Shown piece after piece: positions 1-7,819 of a DNA stretch of 26,651 nucleotides; within the stretch, counting starts at the first letter, position 1, and each line of letters opens with the position of its first letter. The notes below the pieces were generated by a model, which had not been told where the DNA came from, ran no database searches, and was given only the letters and a program-made list of their open reading frames with translations. The DNA is from DSYF01 sp041181065 (GTDB lineage: Bacteria; Verrucomicrobiota; Verrucomicrobiia; Limisphaerales; DSYF01): the NCBI GenBank assembly GCA_041181065.1, contig JBEGQI010000198.1, forward strand, positions 1 to 26,651, in the 5' to 3' direction. The translations under genes were made by a program, and so were the position numbers.

Positions 1-51
1 CTCCCTGAGGATCCGGATAATCTGCTCCGTCGTATGATGTGTCTTCTTCAT
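1..51 (-). CDS. IS3-family transposase OrfA, N-terminal fragment
   Basis: Reading the minus strand from 51 gives an ATG and 17 codons, MKKTHHTTEQIIRILRE, cut by the window edge. The 'T-x-E-Q-I-I-x-I-L-R-E' pattern is the typical start of the helix-turn-helix OrfA protein of IS3-family elements, which binds the element ends. OrfA is normally followed by OrfB, the DDE transposase, made by programmed frameshifting; that part is not visible. Whether the element is intact cannot be told from this window. Confidence 0.6.
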   Translation of the reverse strand, partial: MKKTHHTTEQIIRILRE

Positions 52-116
52 GATGGTTTTCTTTTCGTTATCCGAAAAACCATCTCACCCTCAATGGCCT
101 AGTTCAGGGGGGCCCA
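1..116 (-). mobile_element. End of an IS3-family insertion sequence (partial, runs off left edge)
   Basis: The first ~50 bases encode, on the minus strand, the start of an IS3-type OrfA. The ~65 bases in front of it would be the terminal region of the element. A G/C-rich stretch near 107-116 (minus-strand reading TGGGCCCCCCTGAAC) is a plausible outer end of the terminal inverted repeat. The partner repeat and the target duplication lie outside the window, so the exact boundary is a guess. Confidence 0.4.
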
Positions 117-367
117 ATCAAGCCCAGAAGAGCACCCGAAGATTACGGCGGCGTATTATGATAATCGGGAACTTGAATTCAAGAATGATGTCGGCGCCTC
201 ATTTTCGCCTGCAATCTTTGGCTGAACAAATCCGTCGCAGCATTGTCTGAATACGTGCAAGGCAATGAGGCGTTAGGCAATGGCCGTCGGCATGGCATAC
301 CCGCGCCACAAGTGGACGCCGACGGAACTTGAATCAAAGGAACGCGCCAACAACTGGAACAGTCAAC
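117..367. other. Intergenic stretch beside the IS end, possibly decayed
   Basis: No convincing gene. An ATG at 280 opens a short plus-strand frame (MAVGMAYPRHKWTPTELES...) that looks protein-like for about 25 codons and then becomes low quality just where the ORF at 368 begins in another frame. This could be one small gene broken by a frameshift, but it could also be chance. Confidence 0.25.
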
Positions 368-586
368 ATGAGCGTTCTACTCCGATACATGGAAACGGCA
401 ATGTATCTGGAAAACCCCTCGGTCTGGACAGACGAACCAGCGCAGGCACGTAAGTTTGGCGGCGCGATGGATGCTTTGTTCCATTGCTATGCTCACAAAC
501 TTCGCAATGTGGAAATCCAAGGGCGCGATTTCAGCATCCCATTGCGAGACATCGAGTCTGGCAAACAAAAGCAATTGGCAAAATAA
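368..586 (+). CDS. Small hypothetical protein, doubtful
   Basis: A 72-codon frame starting MSVLLRYMETAMYLENP and ending in a Lys/Gln-rich tail. The composition is protein-like (aromatic and acidic residues spread through it, no runs of Arg/Pro typical of shadow frames). There is no clear Shine-Dalgarno sequence in front of 368; a TTG at 329 would lengthen it by 13 residues. A different frame from 280 could supply an upstream part if a frameshift were present. No family recognised and no membrane segment or signal peptide. It lies next to an IS end, so it may be a remnant. Confidence 0.3.
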   Translation: MSVLLRYMETAMYLENPSVWTDEPAQARKFGGAMDALFHCYAHKLRNVEIQGRDFSIPLRDIESGKQKQLAK

Positions 587-650
587 AGTAGCGCTATCGG
601 CACAAGGCAGCTGCGGAGGTAAAGTCCATCTCCGCCGTGGATTGAATTTT

Positions 651-1118
651 TCAGCCCTTCGGGGCGCCGCCCTGCTCTAGCTCGCGCAGTTTCATCCGCA
701 GGAGTTTGCAGATGAGCGCATCGCGTTCGCCGTCTTTCCAACGCAAGAGGATGATGCCAACCATGCTGCCGCAGGCCGTGAACGGCATCAGACCCGCGAT
801 GATCTGCCCCAAAGACAAGATCGCGATCTCATGGCGCGCCTCCAAAATGGTGCTGACCTTGATCATGGCGCCCATGACCCAACGCTCTTGGAGCCCCGGC
901 GTCGGCCCCTTGCTCAACACGCGCTTCACATCCACTTCCACCGCATCGTCATGAATGAGGGTGCTAAGCCCATCCAGCACGAGGCGCACGCCTACAAGCA
1001 TCAACAAACTGTAAATGATGAGCAACCGCCAGCGTTTGCGGGGCCATTCGGCCAGTTCCTTTTCGCGCTTCGCGATATGTCGCTCGGCGATCTCGAGGTC
1101 GTGCGGGGTGAGTTCCAT
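651..1118 (-). CDS. Hypothetical two-helix membrane protein
   Basis: A 155-residue protein starting MELTPHDLEIAERHIAKR. This start is chosen because a GGAGG Shine-Dalgarno motif sits about 8 bases in front of it; an upstream in-frame start near 1208 would add a tail without such a site. The N-terminal ~30 residues are charged and helical (likely cytoplasmic coiled coil). A first membrane helix follows (around RLLIIYSLLMLVGVRLVL), then an extramembrane segment of about 45 residues, then a second helix (around IAILSLGQIIAGLMPFTACG) and a Lys/Arg/Glu-rich C-terminus. This fits an N-in, C-in integral membrane protein with one external loop. No family recognised. It stands alone, divergent from the secreted protein at 1491. 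Confidence 0.65.
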   Translation of the reverse strand: MELTPHDLEIAERHIAKREKELAEWPRKRWRLLIIYSLLMLVGVRLVLDGLSTLIHDDAVEVDVKRVLSKGPTPGLQERWVMGAMIKVSTILEARHEIAILSLGQIIAGLMPFTACGSMVGIILLRWKDGERDALICKLLRMKLRELEQGGAPKG

Positions 1119-1490
1119 GGGTGCTGCCTCCAGTTTGGATGATTTCGAATCAGGGGTAACGCATGCTAAAGCGAGGCCGATCAGGGGGCAATCACTTCCC
1201 GTCCGCACATCGAATGCAGCGTTTGCTGGATCGATAGAATCTCCCCTGAATTGTTCCGTATAAATTCAGCGGCAAGGATGAGTGACCTTTCTTGACGGTG
1301 TAAACCCTGTTCATGAGGCTATGCCCGTCACTTGATAATCTTTTACGTCTGATAGGCTTTATGATTTTCCGCACAGAGGTCAGTGCCACAACGTCTTCAG
1401 CGACAGGGCTCATGTGACACGATGCTTGCATTGCGGCGCACCAATCAAACGAAGGCTTTAACGCAGTTCCAAAATCTCCGTAACCACAAA
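1119..1490. promoter_or_regulatory. Divergent intergenic region
   Basis: This 372 bp gap separates the minus-strand membrane protein from the plus-strand secreted protein, so promoters for both are expected here. A small perfect inverted repeat, CTGAATT...AATTCAG around 1247-1270, lies in an AT-richer patch and could be an operator or a minor hairpin. No sigma-70-like pair with good spacing could be picked out with confidence. Confidence 0.3.
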
Positions 1491-2828
1491 ATGAATACAA
1501 CTATGAAGAAACAACTAGTGCTAGGATTGTTGCTGCTGGGACTGGGCGTGACGATGCCCAATGTTCAGGCACAAACCACCTCCACCTCCACTTCCGCATC
1601 CACCCCCAAGCTAGCCAGCGTCGAGGATCAGACGGCCACGAAGGAATCACTGCGTAAGGTCATCCTCTGGACGCAGGAGATCATCCGTCAGGTGAACACC
1701 AATGAAGCCCCCTCGTTGCAGCGTGCTTACAACATGGTGGATAATCTGACGCCGAACGAATTGACCGCGTTAAACAACCACCGCAGGCAAATCGATGCGG
1801 CCACGTGGAGCCTAATTTGGGCAAACGATACTGCCAAAGGCAAAGCCGCGGCGAACTTGAACAAAGCCAGACTAGCGGCTGAATCCATTCCGGCGGCTCC
1901 CGCCTGTGGGGTTCCGCCGTGTCCGCCGGCCCCGTATGACACCATCCAGTTTGGCACTCATAACACGCCCGATACGGGGGCCATCGACATGAGTTCCGTC
2001 GGCAACAACATCGCGGCGGCATTCAATCTCGGCACGCGAGACTGCAACACCCGAAGCGATGCCTCCACGGCCGCTGGTCTGGCCATCGCCGTTGAGGTTC
2101 TCGAAGGCCTTTCCGATATCGTCCATGATATCACCTATGAAGTCGTGGTGGTTGTCGGCGGTGGCAACTTGAGCCCCCTCTCGCTGATTGTGGATATCCC
2201 CAAAGTGGCGGCACACGCAGCTCTGTTCGGCGTCACCTTCTGTGATGCGAGCGTCGATTCCGCGGAAATTCAGGGCAGCTTCATCCGTCTGGGCGTTGTC
2301 CATACCAATCTCGCCACTTTGCAATGCACGACCGAAGTCGCCCGCGACACCATCATCGAGAAGATCGGGAGCGGAACCCTTGAGATCATCACCAATGCCG
2401 CCGCGAATACAACGTTCATCGTGAACAATGACAATTCCAACACCAGCAAGATCATCAACAACGACAACTCCAACACCACAGCCATCATCAGCACCAACAA
2501 TTCGAACACGGTGCTCATCCGCAACGACATCGATGCCACGCGGACTGAGTTGCGCGACCTGACGCTCCGCACCCAGATTGAAGCAGCCCTGGCCGGCAAC
2601 GTATCGGTTGCGTGGTATCAGATTCCCAATAACAAGGGCGGCAAACTCGACTTGGTCCGGAGCATTGTTTTGGAAACAATCAACAACACCGAAGCCGTCG
2701 GCGGAAAAGTGACCGAAGCCCGCGCGAAGTTCGCGGCGGCCGATGCCAAGAAGGCGGCAGGCAGCTTCAAGTCAGCGTATGACTTTTATCGTCTGGCCTA
2801 CAACCAAGCCACCGTCGCAATTCCCTGA
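1491..2828 (+). CDS. Secreted protein with Asn-rich 11-residue repeats, function unknown
   Basis: A 445-residue protein. The start at 1491 (MNTTMKKQLVL...) is chosen over an upstream ATG at 1383 because it puts a classical signal peptide at the N-terminus: Lys-Lys, a Leu/Gly hydrophobic core and an AQA-type cleavage site near residues 25-30. The alternative start at 1503 gives the same mature protein. A Thr/Ser low-complexity linker follows, then a helical region and a central domain with a few cysteines (ACGVPPCPP, residues ~137-145). Residues ~301-344 are four consecutive 11-residue units of the form NNDNSNTxxII, then a charged helical segment (RNDIDATRTELRDL). The C-terminal ~60 residues are Ala/Lys-rich and helical. 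The repeat suggests a hendecad coiled coil or stalk. It is followed directly by a strong terminator, so it is probably monocistronic. No named family recognised. Confidence 0.75.
   Translation: MNTTMKKQLVLGLLLLGLGVTMPNVQAQTTSTSTSASTPKLASVEDQTATKESLRKVILWTQEIIRQVNTNEAPSLQRAYNMVDNLTPNELTALNNHRRQIDAATWSLIWANDTAKGKAAANLNKARLAAESIPAAPACGVPPCPPAPYDTIQFGTHNTPDTGAIDMSSVGNNIAAAFNLGTRDCNTRSDASTAAGLAIAVEVLEGLSDIVHDITYEVVVVVGGGNLSPLSLIVDIPKVAAHAALFGVTFCDASVDSAEIQGSFIRLGVVHTNLATLQCTTEVARDTIIEKIGSGTLEIITNAAANTTFIVNNDNSNTSKIINNDNSNTTAIISTNNSNTVLIRNDIDATRTELRDLTLRTQIEAALAGNVSVAWYQIPNNKGGKLDLVRSIVLETINNTEAVGGKVTEARAKFAAADAKKAAGSFKSAYDFYRLAYNQATVAIP
2391..2522 (+). repeat. In-frame 33 bp tandem repeat, four units
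   Basis: Two clear 33 bp units (2424-2456 and 2457-2489) encode NNDNSNTSKII and NNDNSNTTAII. A third, more diverged unit (2490-2522) encodes STNNSNTVLIR, and a weaker one before them encodes TNAAANTTFIV. All keep the Asn-Thr pair and the hydrophobic doublet at the end of each unit. Confidence 0.8.
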
Positions 2829-2851
2829 CCGGAATTGACCTCCTGTTCGTG

Positions 2852-2890
2852 GCGGCAGGCGTGCATCATGCGCACCTGCCGCTTTTTCTT
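2852..2890 (+). terminator. Intrinsic terminator after the secreted protein gene
   Basis: GCGGCAGG and CCTGCCGC form an 8 bp GC-rich stem, extended inside by a further imperfect stem (GTGCAT/ATGCGC-type pairing). It is followed at once by CTTTTTCTTT-like U-rich sequence. It starts about 24 bases after the stop codon at 2828. Confidence 0.85.
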
Positions 2891-3194
2891 TGTCCAGATA
2901 TACACCATGACTGGCCGATCAAAGCACCATCGCACTGCGCATCATGATTGGGGGGCATACGGACTCTCAAGGTGTCCCCCATCACGTCCGCTTGTGTGCC
3001 GGGTCACGGTGCCGTGTGTGGGTGAATCGCCAGTTTTGCTGAAGTTTCATGCGTTTGGGCACCTTTTCTCGCCCAATTGCTGAGGGCGGCCTTGTCCCCC
3101 ACAATGGGGACTAGGAGAAATCCCCTCAAAGAGTATGCTGCGCACGTCAATTTCGCTGTGTCGCCAGCACAGCTTGAATTCTGAAATGTGTGTG
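2891..3194 (+). ncRNA. Possible small RNA ending at the 3195 terminator
   Basis: This stretch has no believable ORF, yet it lies between two plus-strand terminators, so something transcribed from inside it would end at 3227. It holds several local hairpin possibilities, for example GGGGG...CCCCC around 2951-2990, GGGCACC...GCCC around 3056-3075 and GGGGACTAGGAGAAATCCCC around 3104-3125. It does not match the conserved cores of RNase P RNA, tmRNA, SRP RNA or common riboswitches that I can recall. The start is not defined; an RNA is inferred only from the terminator. Confidence 0.3.
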
Positions 3195-3227
3195 GGAGCC
3201 GGATGAAAATCCGGCTCCTTTTCTTTT
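3195..3227 (+). terminator. Perfect intrinsic terminator without an obvious upstream gene
   Basis: GGAGCCGGAT, a GAAA tetraloop, then ATCCGGCTCC form a perfect 10 bp stem, followed by TTTTCTTTT. It lies about 310 bases after the previous terminator and 190 bases before the dsbD-type gene. Confidence 0.85.
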
Positions 3228-3420
3228 CCAGCCCGCCGATGCATTCGCCCTGCGCTTCGCCTCGGGCAAACTTTGCAGCATTTGAGCGGGCGCACCGAAA
3301 GATGCCCAAGTCTCCCCCAATTGCTCCGAGCCTTTGGCCGACATTGGGCACCCGCCAGATACATTTTCAATCGGAGCCCTTTTTCTTTCAACGTAACGTA
3401 AGATAAGGCATCTATTATTT
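3228..3420. promoter_or_regulatory. Upstream region of the DsbD-type gene
   Basis: This gap must hold the promoter of the gene at 3421. It contains a 7 bp inverted repeat, TGCCCAA (near 3303) and TTGGGCA (near 3345), that could close a long hairpin in the leader. The last 40 bases before the start are AT-rich. No confident -35/-10 pair was identified. Confidence 0.3.
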
Positions 3421-5577
3421 ATGCGCATACTCGCCCTCCTGACTACAAGCGTTCTGCTCGGCCTGAACGCGCTGGCAGCCACCACCCACACCCAGGCGGA
3501 GTTGCTCCTGTCCGTTGAATCCGCCAAGCCCGGCGACACGATCACCGCAGCGGTCCGGCTCCGTTCTGCTCCCAAGTGGCATATCTACTGGAAGAATCCC
3601 GGCGATTCCGGCATGGCGACAGCAATCAAGTGGCAGCTCCCGGCTGGTGTCACCGCGGGTGAAATTCTTTGGCCCGCACCTGAGCGGCTCGAAGCGGAAG
3701 GTCTCACCACATTCATTTTCGAGAACGAAACGACGTTGCTCATCCCCCTCAAGCTCGACGCCGGATTGGAGTCCGGCCCGCTGGAATTGAAGGCGAAAGT
3801 TTCGTGGCTTGAATGTTTCGAGACGTGTTTGCCTGGTGATGCCATCGTCACCGCCACCCTCGCCGTCGCCACCGAAACCAGACCCGCGACCGCCAACGCC
3901 GCCATCATAGAAGCCGCGCACGGCAAGCTTCCAAAGGACGGGAGCATGTTGGGCGTATCGTCCACGTGGGAGGAAACAACGACCAACACTACTCGCAATC
4001 TTCTGGTCGAGTGGAAGGTGAAGAGCGCCGCCACCGAGGTGGATTTCTTCCCGGATGCAAGTGACGATTTTGAAGTGAGCTTGAAACCTGAGCGACTGCC
4101 GGTGGATGCCAGCCGGGTGGCGTTACGGCTCCCAGTAAAGAAATCCGCCGCCAGCTGGCCGGAGAATATCTCCGGCGTCGTGGCTCAAAAGGTGAACGGA
4201 CAAAAGCAAACCTTCGAAGTCACATTCATGCCCACTGCGGCGGCAGTTCCGACGGCCCCTCACGCAGCGACTTCGGTTGCTGGACCTGCAAAGTCGGCAC
4301 CTAGCGCCCCCACTCAGAAGACCAGCCCCGGGCTGGTGCTGAACCTCCTGCTCGCCCTCCTCGGAGGCCTCATCCTCAACCTCATGCCTTGCGTGTTGCC
4401 AATCCTGTCCTTGAAGGTGCTTAGCATTGTCAATCAACACGGCGCCCCCGCAAGCCACGCACGCACGCATGCACTCGTTTACACGCTCGGCGTGCTGGTG
4501 TCCTTCTGGGCGCTGGCAGGCCTCGTGATTGCAGGACGGCTGGCGAGCTGGGGTGAACAATTCCAAGACCCGCGCTTCGTCGTCATAATGACCGTGCTCA
4601 TGACGCTCGTTGCGTTGAACCTGTTCGGCCTCTTTGAATTTGTTCTGCCGGGCGGGACAACGAATAAAGCCACCGAACTCGCCGGACGTGAAGGATTCTC
4701 CGGCGCGTTCTTCAATGGCATCCTCGCCGTGGTGCTCGGCGCATCGTGCGTTGCGCCCGTGCTCGCGGCCGCAGTCGGCTGGGCGATCTCGCAACCACCC
4801 GCAGTCATCGTGCTGGCCTTCTCAATGATCGGACTAGGACTAGCTCTTCCCTTCGTGCTGTTGAGCTTCTTCCCCGCGCTGCAAAAGATGCTGCCGCGAC
4901 CCGGCGCGTGGATGGGAAAATTCAAGACTGCGATGGGCTTCCCGATGCTCGCGACCGCGGCATGGCTGCTGTCGCAAACCGCCGACCATTTCGGCAACAG
5001 CGGCCCGCTCTGGGTGGGACTGTTCCTTGTTTTCCTGGCGCTGGCGCTCTGGATCTACGGCGAGTTCAATCAACGCGGATCGAAGCGCCGTGGGCTCGCC
5101 GCAATCATCGCGGTGGTCATTGCGGTTGCGGCTTACGGCTGGACGCTGGAGAAGCAACTGCACTGGCGTAATCCGCCGTCCATCGTGACCGGTGTGCCCA
5201 CCGCCGCCACCGGCGCCAGCGACAGCATCGCGTGGCAGCCGTGGAGCGCGGAAGCTGTGGCCAAGGCCCGCGCCGACGGTCGACCCGTGCTGGTGGATTT
5301 CACCGCCAACTGGTGCCTGACCTGCCAGCTCAACAAAAAGACAAGCCTGGAGATCGACCCAGTGCGCGCAAAGTTGAAGGCTGTGAACGCAGTGACTTTG
5401 ATCGGCGATTACACACGCAAGAATCCCGACATCACCGCCGAGCTGAAACGCTTCGAACGCGCGGGAGTGCCGTTGGTCCTCGTCTATCCCAAGGACGCCG
5501 CTCAGCCTCCCGAATTGCTGCCGACGGTGCTCACGCCGGACATCGTGCTCAAAGCGCTTGATGCCGCGGCAAAGTGA
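3421..5577 (+). CDS. dsbD: DsbD/ScsB-type transmembrane thiol-disulfide reductase
   Basis: A 718-residue inner-membrane protein of the family that moves electrons from cytoplasmic thioredoxin to periplasmic thiols, for protein disulfide repair and for reducing apocytochrome c heme-binding cysteines. It has a signal peptide (residues 1-20), then a periplasmic N-terminal domain to ~270 with a Cys pair (C132 and C136, ECFETC). A Pro/Ala-rich linker follows to ~303. A membrane core of about eight helices carries the two buried family cysteines, C324 in NLMPCVLP and C443 in GASCVAP. A C-terminal thioredoxin-like domain carries C632 and C635 (NWCLTC). All six redox cysteines expected for the cascade are present. 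The N-domain resembles the ScsB type more than E. coli DsbD. The c-type cytochromes encoded downstream on the other strand are plausible clients. The gene is separated from the next one by 54 bases. Confidence 0.9.
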   Translation: MRILALLTTSVLLGLNALAATTHTQAELLLSVESAKPGDTITAAVRLRSAPKWHIYWKNPGDSGMATAIKWQLPAGVTAGEILWPAPERLEAEGLTTFIFENETTLLIPLKLDAGLESGPLELKAKVSWLECFETCLPGDAIVTATLAVATETRPATANAAIIEAAHGKLPKDGSMLGVSSTWEETTTNTTRNLLVEWKVKSAATEVDFFPDASDDFEVSLKPERLPVDASRVALRLPVKKSAASWPENISGVVAQKVNGQKQTFEVTFMPTAAAVPTAPHAATSVAGPAKSAPSAPTQKTSPGLVLNLLLALLGGLILNLMPCVLPILSLKVLSIVNQHGAPASHARTHALVYTLGVLVSFWALAGLVIAGRLASWGEQFQDPRFVVIMTVLMTLVALNLFGLFEFVLPGGTTNKATELAGREGFSGAFFNGILAVVLGASCVAPVLAAAVGWAISQPPAVIVLAFSMIGLGLALPFVLLSFFPALQKMLPRPGAWMGKFKTAMGFPMLATAAWLLSQTADHFGNSGPLWVGLFLVFLALALWIYGEFNQRGSKRRGLAAIIAVVIAVAAYGWTLEKQLHWRNPPSIVTGVPTAATGASDSIAWQPWSAEAVAKARADGRPVLVDFTANWCLTCQLNKKTSLEIDPVRAKLKAVNAVTLIGDYTRKNPDITAELKRFERAGVPLVLVYPKDAAQPPELLPTVLTPDIVLKALDAAAK

Positions 5578-5610
5578 TGGGCCGGTAAAAAACTTCGTGC
5601 CTACCGCGCT

Positions 5611-5632
5611 CGCGCGAGTTTAACTCGGCGCG
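5611..5632 (+). promoter_or_regulatory. Palindrome abutting the shikimate kinase start
   Basis: CGCGCGAGTT, one T, then AACTCGGCGCG form a near-perfect inverted repeat (one extra G) whose last base is the G of the GTG start at 5632. No Shine-Dalgarno motif is visible in front of this start, so the hairpin may affect initiation. Confidence 0.35.
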
Positions 5633-6171
5633 TGAAAACACCGCGCCACATCAGCAACCTCGCCCTCATCGGTTTCATGGGCGCAGGCAAGTCGTCCGCA
5701 GGACGGCTTGTGGCCGAACAGCTTGGCTTCAAGTTCGTGGACACGGACGAGTTGATCGAAACGCGCACCGGCAAATCCATCACCCAGATTTTCGCAGACC
5801 AGGGCGAGGCGCATTTTCGTGAGTTGGAGCATCAGTTGTGCATCGAGCTTGGCTCCGAAACGGACATCGTCATCTCGACCGGCGGGGGCCTGCCGACGCG
5901 CCAGGAAAATATTGAGAACTTGAAACAGCACGCGCTGGTCATTTGCCTCTGGTGCTCGGCGGAACAAATCTGGGAACGCGTGCGGCATCAATCGCACCGA
6001 CCATTGTTACAGACGCCCGACCCGGAGGCGAAGATCCGCGAACTGCTCGCAGTCCGGGCACCGTTTTACCGGCAGGCAGATATCTTGTTGAATACGCAAA
6101 ACCGGTCGCAACGGCAGGTTGTCCAGCAGGTCGTCGCGCACTTCAAGGAAGCCCGTAAGAAATCACCATGA
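5632..6171 (+). CDS. aroK: Shikimate kinase
   Basis: A 179-residue cytoplasmic enzyme that phosphorylates the 3-hydroxyl of shikimate with ATP, a step of chorismate (aromatic amino acid) synthesis. The Walker A loop is GFMGAGKS (G14 to S21), the Mg/shikimate-binding DTD is at residues 37-39, a STGGG shikimate-binding loop lies near residue 84, and an R-P-L-L lid segment (HRPLL) is present near 124. The length is normal for the family. The start is GTG at 5632, matching the usual short N-terminus before the P-loop. The stop overlaps the next start as ATGA, so queG is translationally coupled to it. Confidence 0.92.
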   Translation: MKTPRHISNLALIGFMGAGKSSAGRLVAEQLGFKFVDTDELIETRTGKSITQIFADQGEAHFRELEHQLCIELGSETDIVISTGGGLPTRQENIENLKQHALVICLWCSAEQIWERVRHQSHRPLLQTPDPEAKIRELLAVRAPFYRQADILLNTQNRSQRQVVQQVVAHFKEARKKSP

Positions 6172-7211
6172 AGGAACGCATCCGCCAGCGCGCCCGCGAG
6201 CTGGGGTTTGACGATTGCCGGTTCACGTCCGCTGCAGCGCCGCAATCAGCACCCCATTTTGACCGCTGGCTGGAAAAGGGCGCGCACGGACAAATGGCCT
6301 GGATCGAACGCGGCGCCGCTAAACGTCGCGACCCACAACTGGTTCTGAATGGGGCACAGAGCATCATCACGCTCGCGGTCAGCTACGCGATAAATGATTC
6401 ACCAAACGCCGACAGCAACTCGTCGGTCGGCGTCATCGCCCGCTACGCTCGCCACGCAGATTACCACGACGTTCTCGCACAACCGCTGAAAGACCTTTCG
6501 CGCTTCGTGGACGAACTCGGAGGGCCGGGCACAGAATCACTTTGGTATGTGGACACCGGGCCGAGCCTGGAACGCGACTTCGCGCAACGCAGCGGCATCG
6601 GGTTTGTGGGCAAGCACACCAACGTCATCAGCCGTCAACTTGGAAACTGGATCCTGCTCGCAGAAATACTCACGACGATTGAGCTGGAGCCGGACTCGCC
6701 CGAGAGGAACCGATGCGGCACTTGCAGCCGTTGCCTTGCGACCTGTCCGACCCAAGCCATCACCGCGCCGTTCCAACTCGACGCACGACTGTGCATCTCT
6801 TACCTCACGATCGAACTCAAAGGTGCGATTCCGGAAAGTCTTCGCCCGGCCATCGGCAATCGCATCTTCGGCTGCGATGATTGTCTGGCGGTTTGCCCGT
6901 GGAATCGTTTTGCCGAAGAAGGTCGGTTGATGCGCAAGTGCCAGCGCCAGGATTTGGGGGCGCCTGAATTGTTGGAGCTGCTCTCCATGGATGAGACACA
7001 GTTCAAGCAACGTTTTGCCGGAACTCCTATGCTGCGAGCAAAACGTCGTGGGTTGTTACGCAACGTGTGCGTGGCGCTGGGGAATGTTGCCGGAGAAAAT
7101 GCGTTAGGCGCGTTGGAGAAAGCCTCGAGCGATGCCGAACCGTTGATTGCGGAGCACGCGCTTTGGGCGCTGAACCAAATCAAATCACGCAGGTTAAAGT
7201 CCGAAGGCTAA
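6168..7211 (+). CDS. queG: Epoxyqueuosine reductase
   Basis: A 347-residue cytoplasmic iron-sulfur, cobalamin-dependent enzyme for the last step of queuosine synthesis: reduction of epoxyqueuosine to queuosine at tRNA wobble position 34. Two ferredoxin-like [4Fe-4S] motifs are visible, CGTCSRCLATCP starting at C183 and CDDCLAVCPWN about 55 residues later. The segment VDTGPSLERDFA carries D129, at the place of the family's proposed general acid. The region GFVGKHTN, typical of the cobalamin-binding part, follows. The C-terminal ~60 residues form a HEAT-like helical repeat (LRNVCVALGNV...), as in other QueG proteins. It ends 11 bases from the convergent end of the cytochrome operon, with no obvious terminator between. 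Confidence 0.93.
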   Translation: MKERIRQRARELGFDDCRFTSAAAPQSAPHFDRWLEKGAHGQMAWIERGAAKRRDPQLVLNGAQSIITLAVSYAINDSPNADSNSSVGVIARYARHADYHDVLAQPLKDLSRFVDELGGPGTESLWYVDTGPSLERDFAQRSGIGFVGKHTNVISRQLGNWILLAEILTTIELEPDSPERNRCGTCSRCLATCPTQAITAPFQLDARLCISYLTIELKGAIPESLRPAIGNRIFGCDDCLAVCPWNRFAEEGRLMRKCQRQDLGAPELLELLSMDETQFKQRFAGTPMLRAKRRGLLRNVCVALGNVAGENALGALEKASSDAEPLIAEHALWALNQIKSRRLKSEG

Positions 7212-7222
7212 GCGCAGGAATC

Positions 7223-7819
7223 TCACTGCACCTTCATCAACTCGTCTGCAGTCCATTGCTGCGTGCGAGCAGCCACCGAGGAACGAACGGCTTTGACGTC
7301 GGCAGGCTTGATGACGGAGGCCTTGTTGCCCCAAGAATTGCGCATGTAACTCAGCACGGCGGCGAGTTCTTCGTCCGTCATGCCCGAGCCCATGGCGGGC
7401 ATGGAGAGAGTCCATTCCTGACCCTTGACCTTGATGGGACCATTGACGCCGTTCAAGGGGATGCGGATGAGTCGGCCAATCGTGTCAGTCAGGACCCATT
7501 CGGAGCCGACAAACGGCGGGGCCTGACCCGGCTTGCCCGTGCCATCCACACCATGACAAAGCGCGCAGACTTGTTCGTATTTACGCTGGCCCAAGCCCAT
7601 CCAATCGTCGCCGACAACGGGCTGGAAGAGTTGAACCTCTTTGAGGTTCGCATATGGAGCGTAAACACGGTCGTTGAACCAGCCGCCCTTCGCATCGAAG
7701 TAAAGGCCGCCCGCGAATACCGCGATCAACAGCGCCATCACGATCCAGATAGGCACGGTGGCTGAACCGACTTGCGGCTCAACACTGACGACACTTTTGT
7801 TGGAACTCGGCTGGCTCAT
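7223..7819 (-). CDS. Membrane-anchored monoheme cytochrome c
   Basis: A 198-residue protein with an N-terminal membrane anchor (residues ~22-41, VPIWIVMALLIAVFAGGLY) and a periplasmic class I cytochrome c domain. The heme motif is C85-A-L-C88-H89. A methionine in LSMPAMGSGMT (residues ~139-149) is the likely sixth ligand. Its place after a CcoN-like and a CcoO-like gene is that of ccoP/fixP, but it has one heme motif rather than two. It is the last gene of the act operon and overlaps the CcoO-like gene by ATGA. It could carry electrons from ACIII to an oxidase coded elsewhere. Confidence 0.85.
   Translation of the reverse strand: MSQPSSNKSVVSVEPQVGSATVPIWIVMALLIAVFAGGLYFDAKGGWFNDRVYAPYANLKEVQLFQPVVGDDWMGLGQRKYEQVCALCHGVDGTGKPGQAPPFVGSEWVLTDTIGRLIRIPLNGVNGPIKVKGQEWTLSMPAMGSGMTDEELAAVLSYMRNSWGNKASVIKPADVKAVRSSVAARTQQWTADELMKVQ

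Noticed and set aside
268..290. GCGTTAGGCA resembling the right end of an integron attC site, just before a short ORF
   Set aside because: No matching RYYYAAC left end or symmetrical inner boxes could be found at a reasonable distance.
2835..3083. Plus-strand ORF of 82 codons after the secreted protein gene
   Set aside because: It contains the terminator hairpin of the previous gene, lacks a Shine-Dalgarno site and has low-quality composition.
3147..3575. Minus-strand ORFs across the region before and into the dsbD gene
   Set aside because: They run antisense through the start of a clear gene and have Arg/Ser-rich shadow composition.
4123..4794. Long minus-strand ORF inside dsbD (223 codons), and similar long antisense frames in act, hem and ilvD genes
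   Set aside because: High-GC coding sequence commonly leaves open antisense frames; their His/Arg/Glu-rich composition shows no domain.
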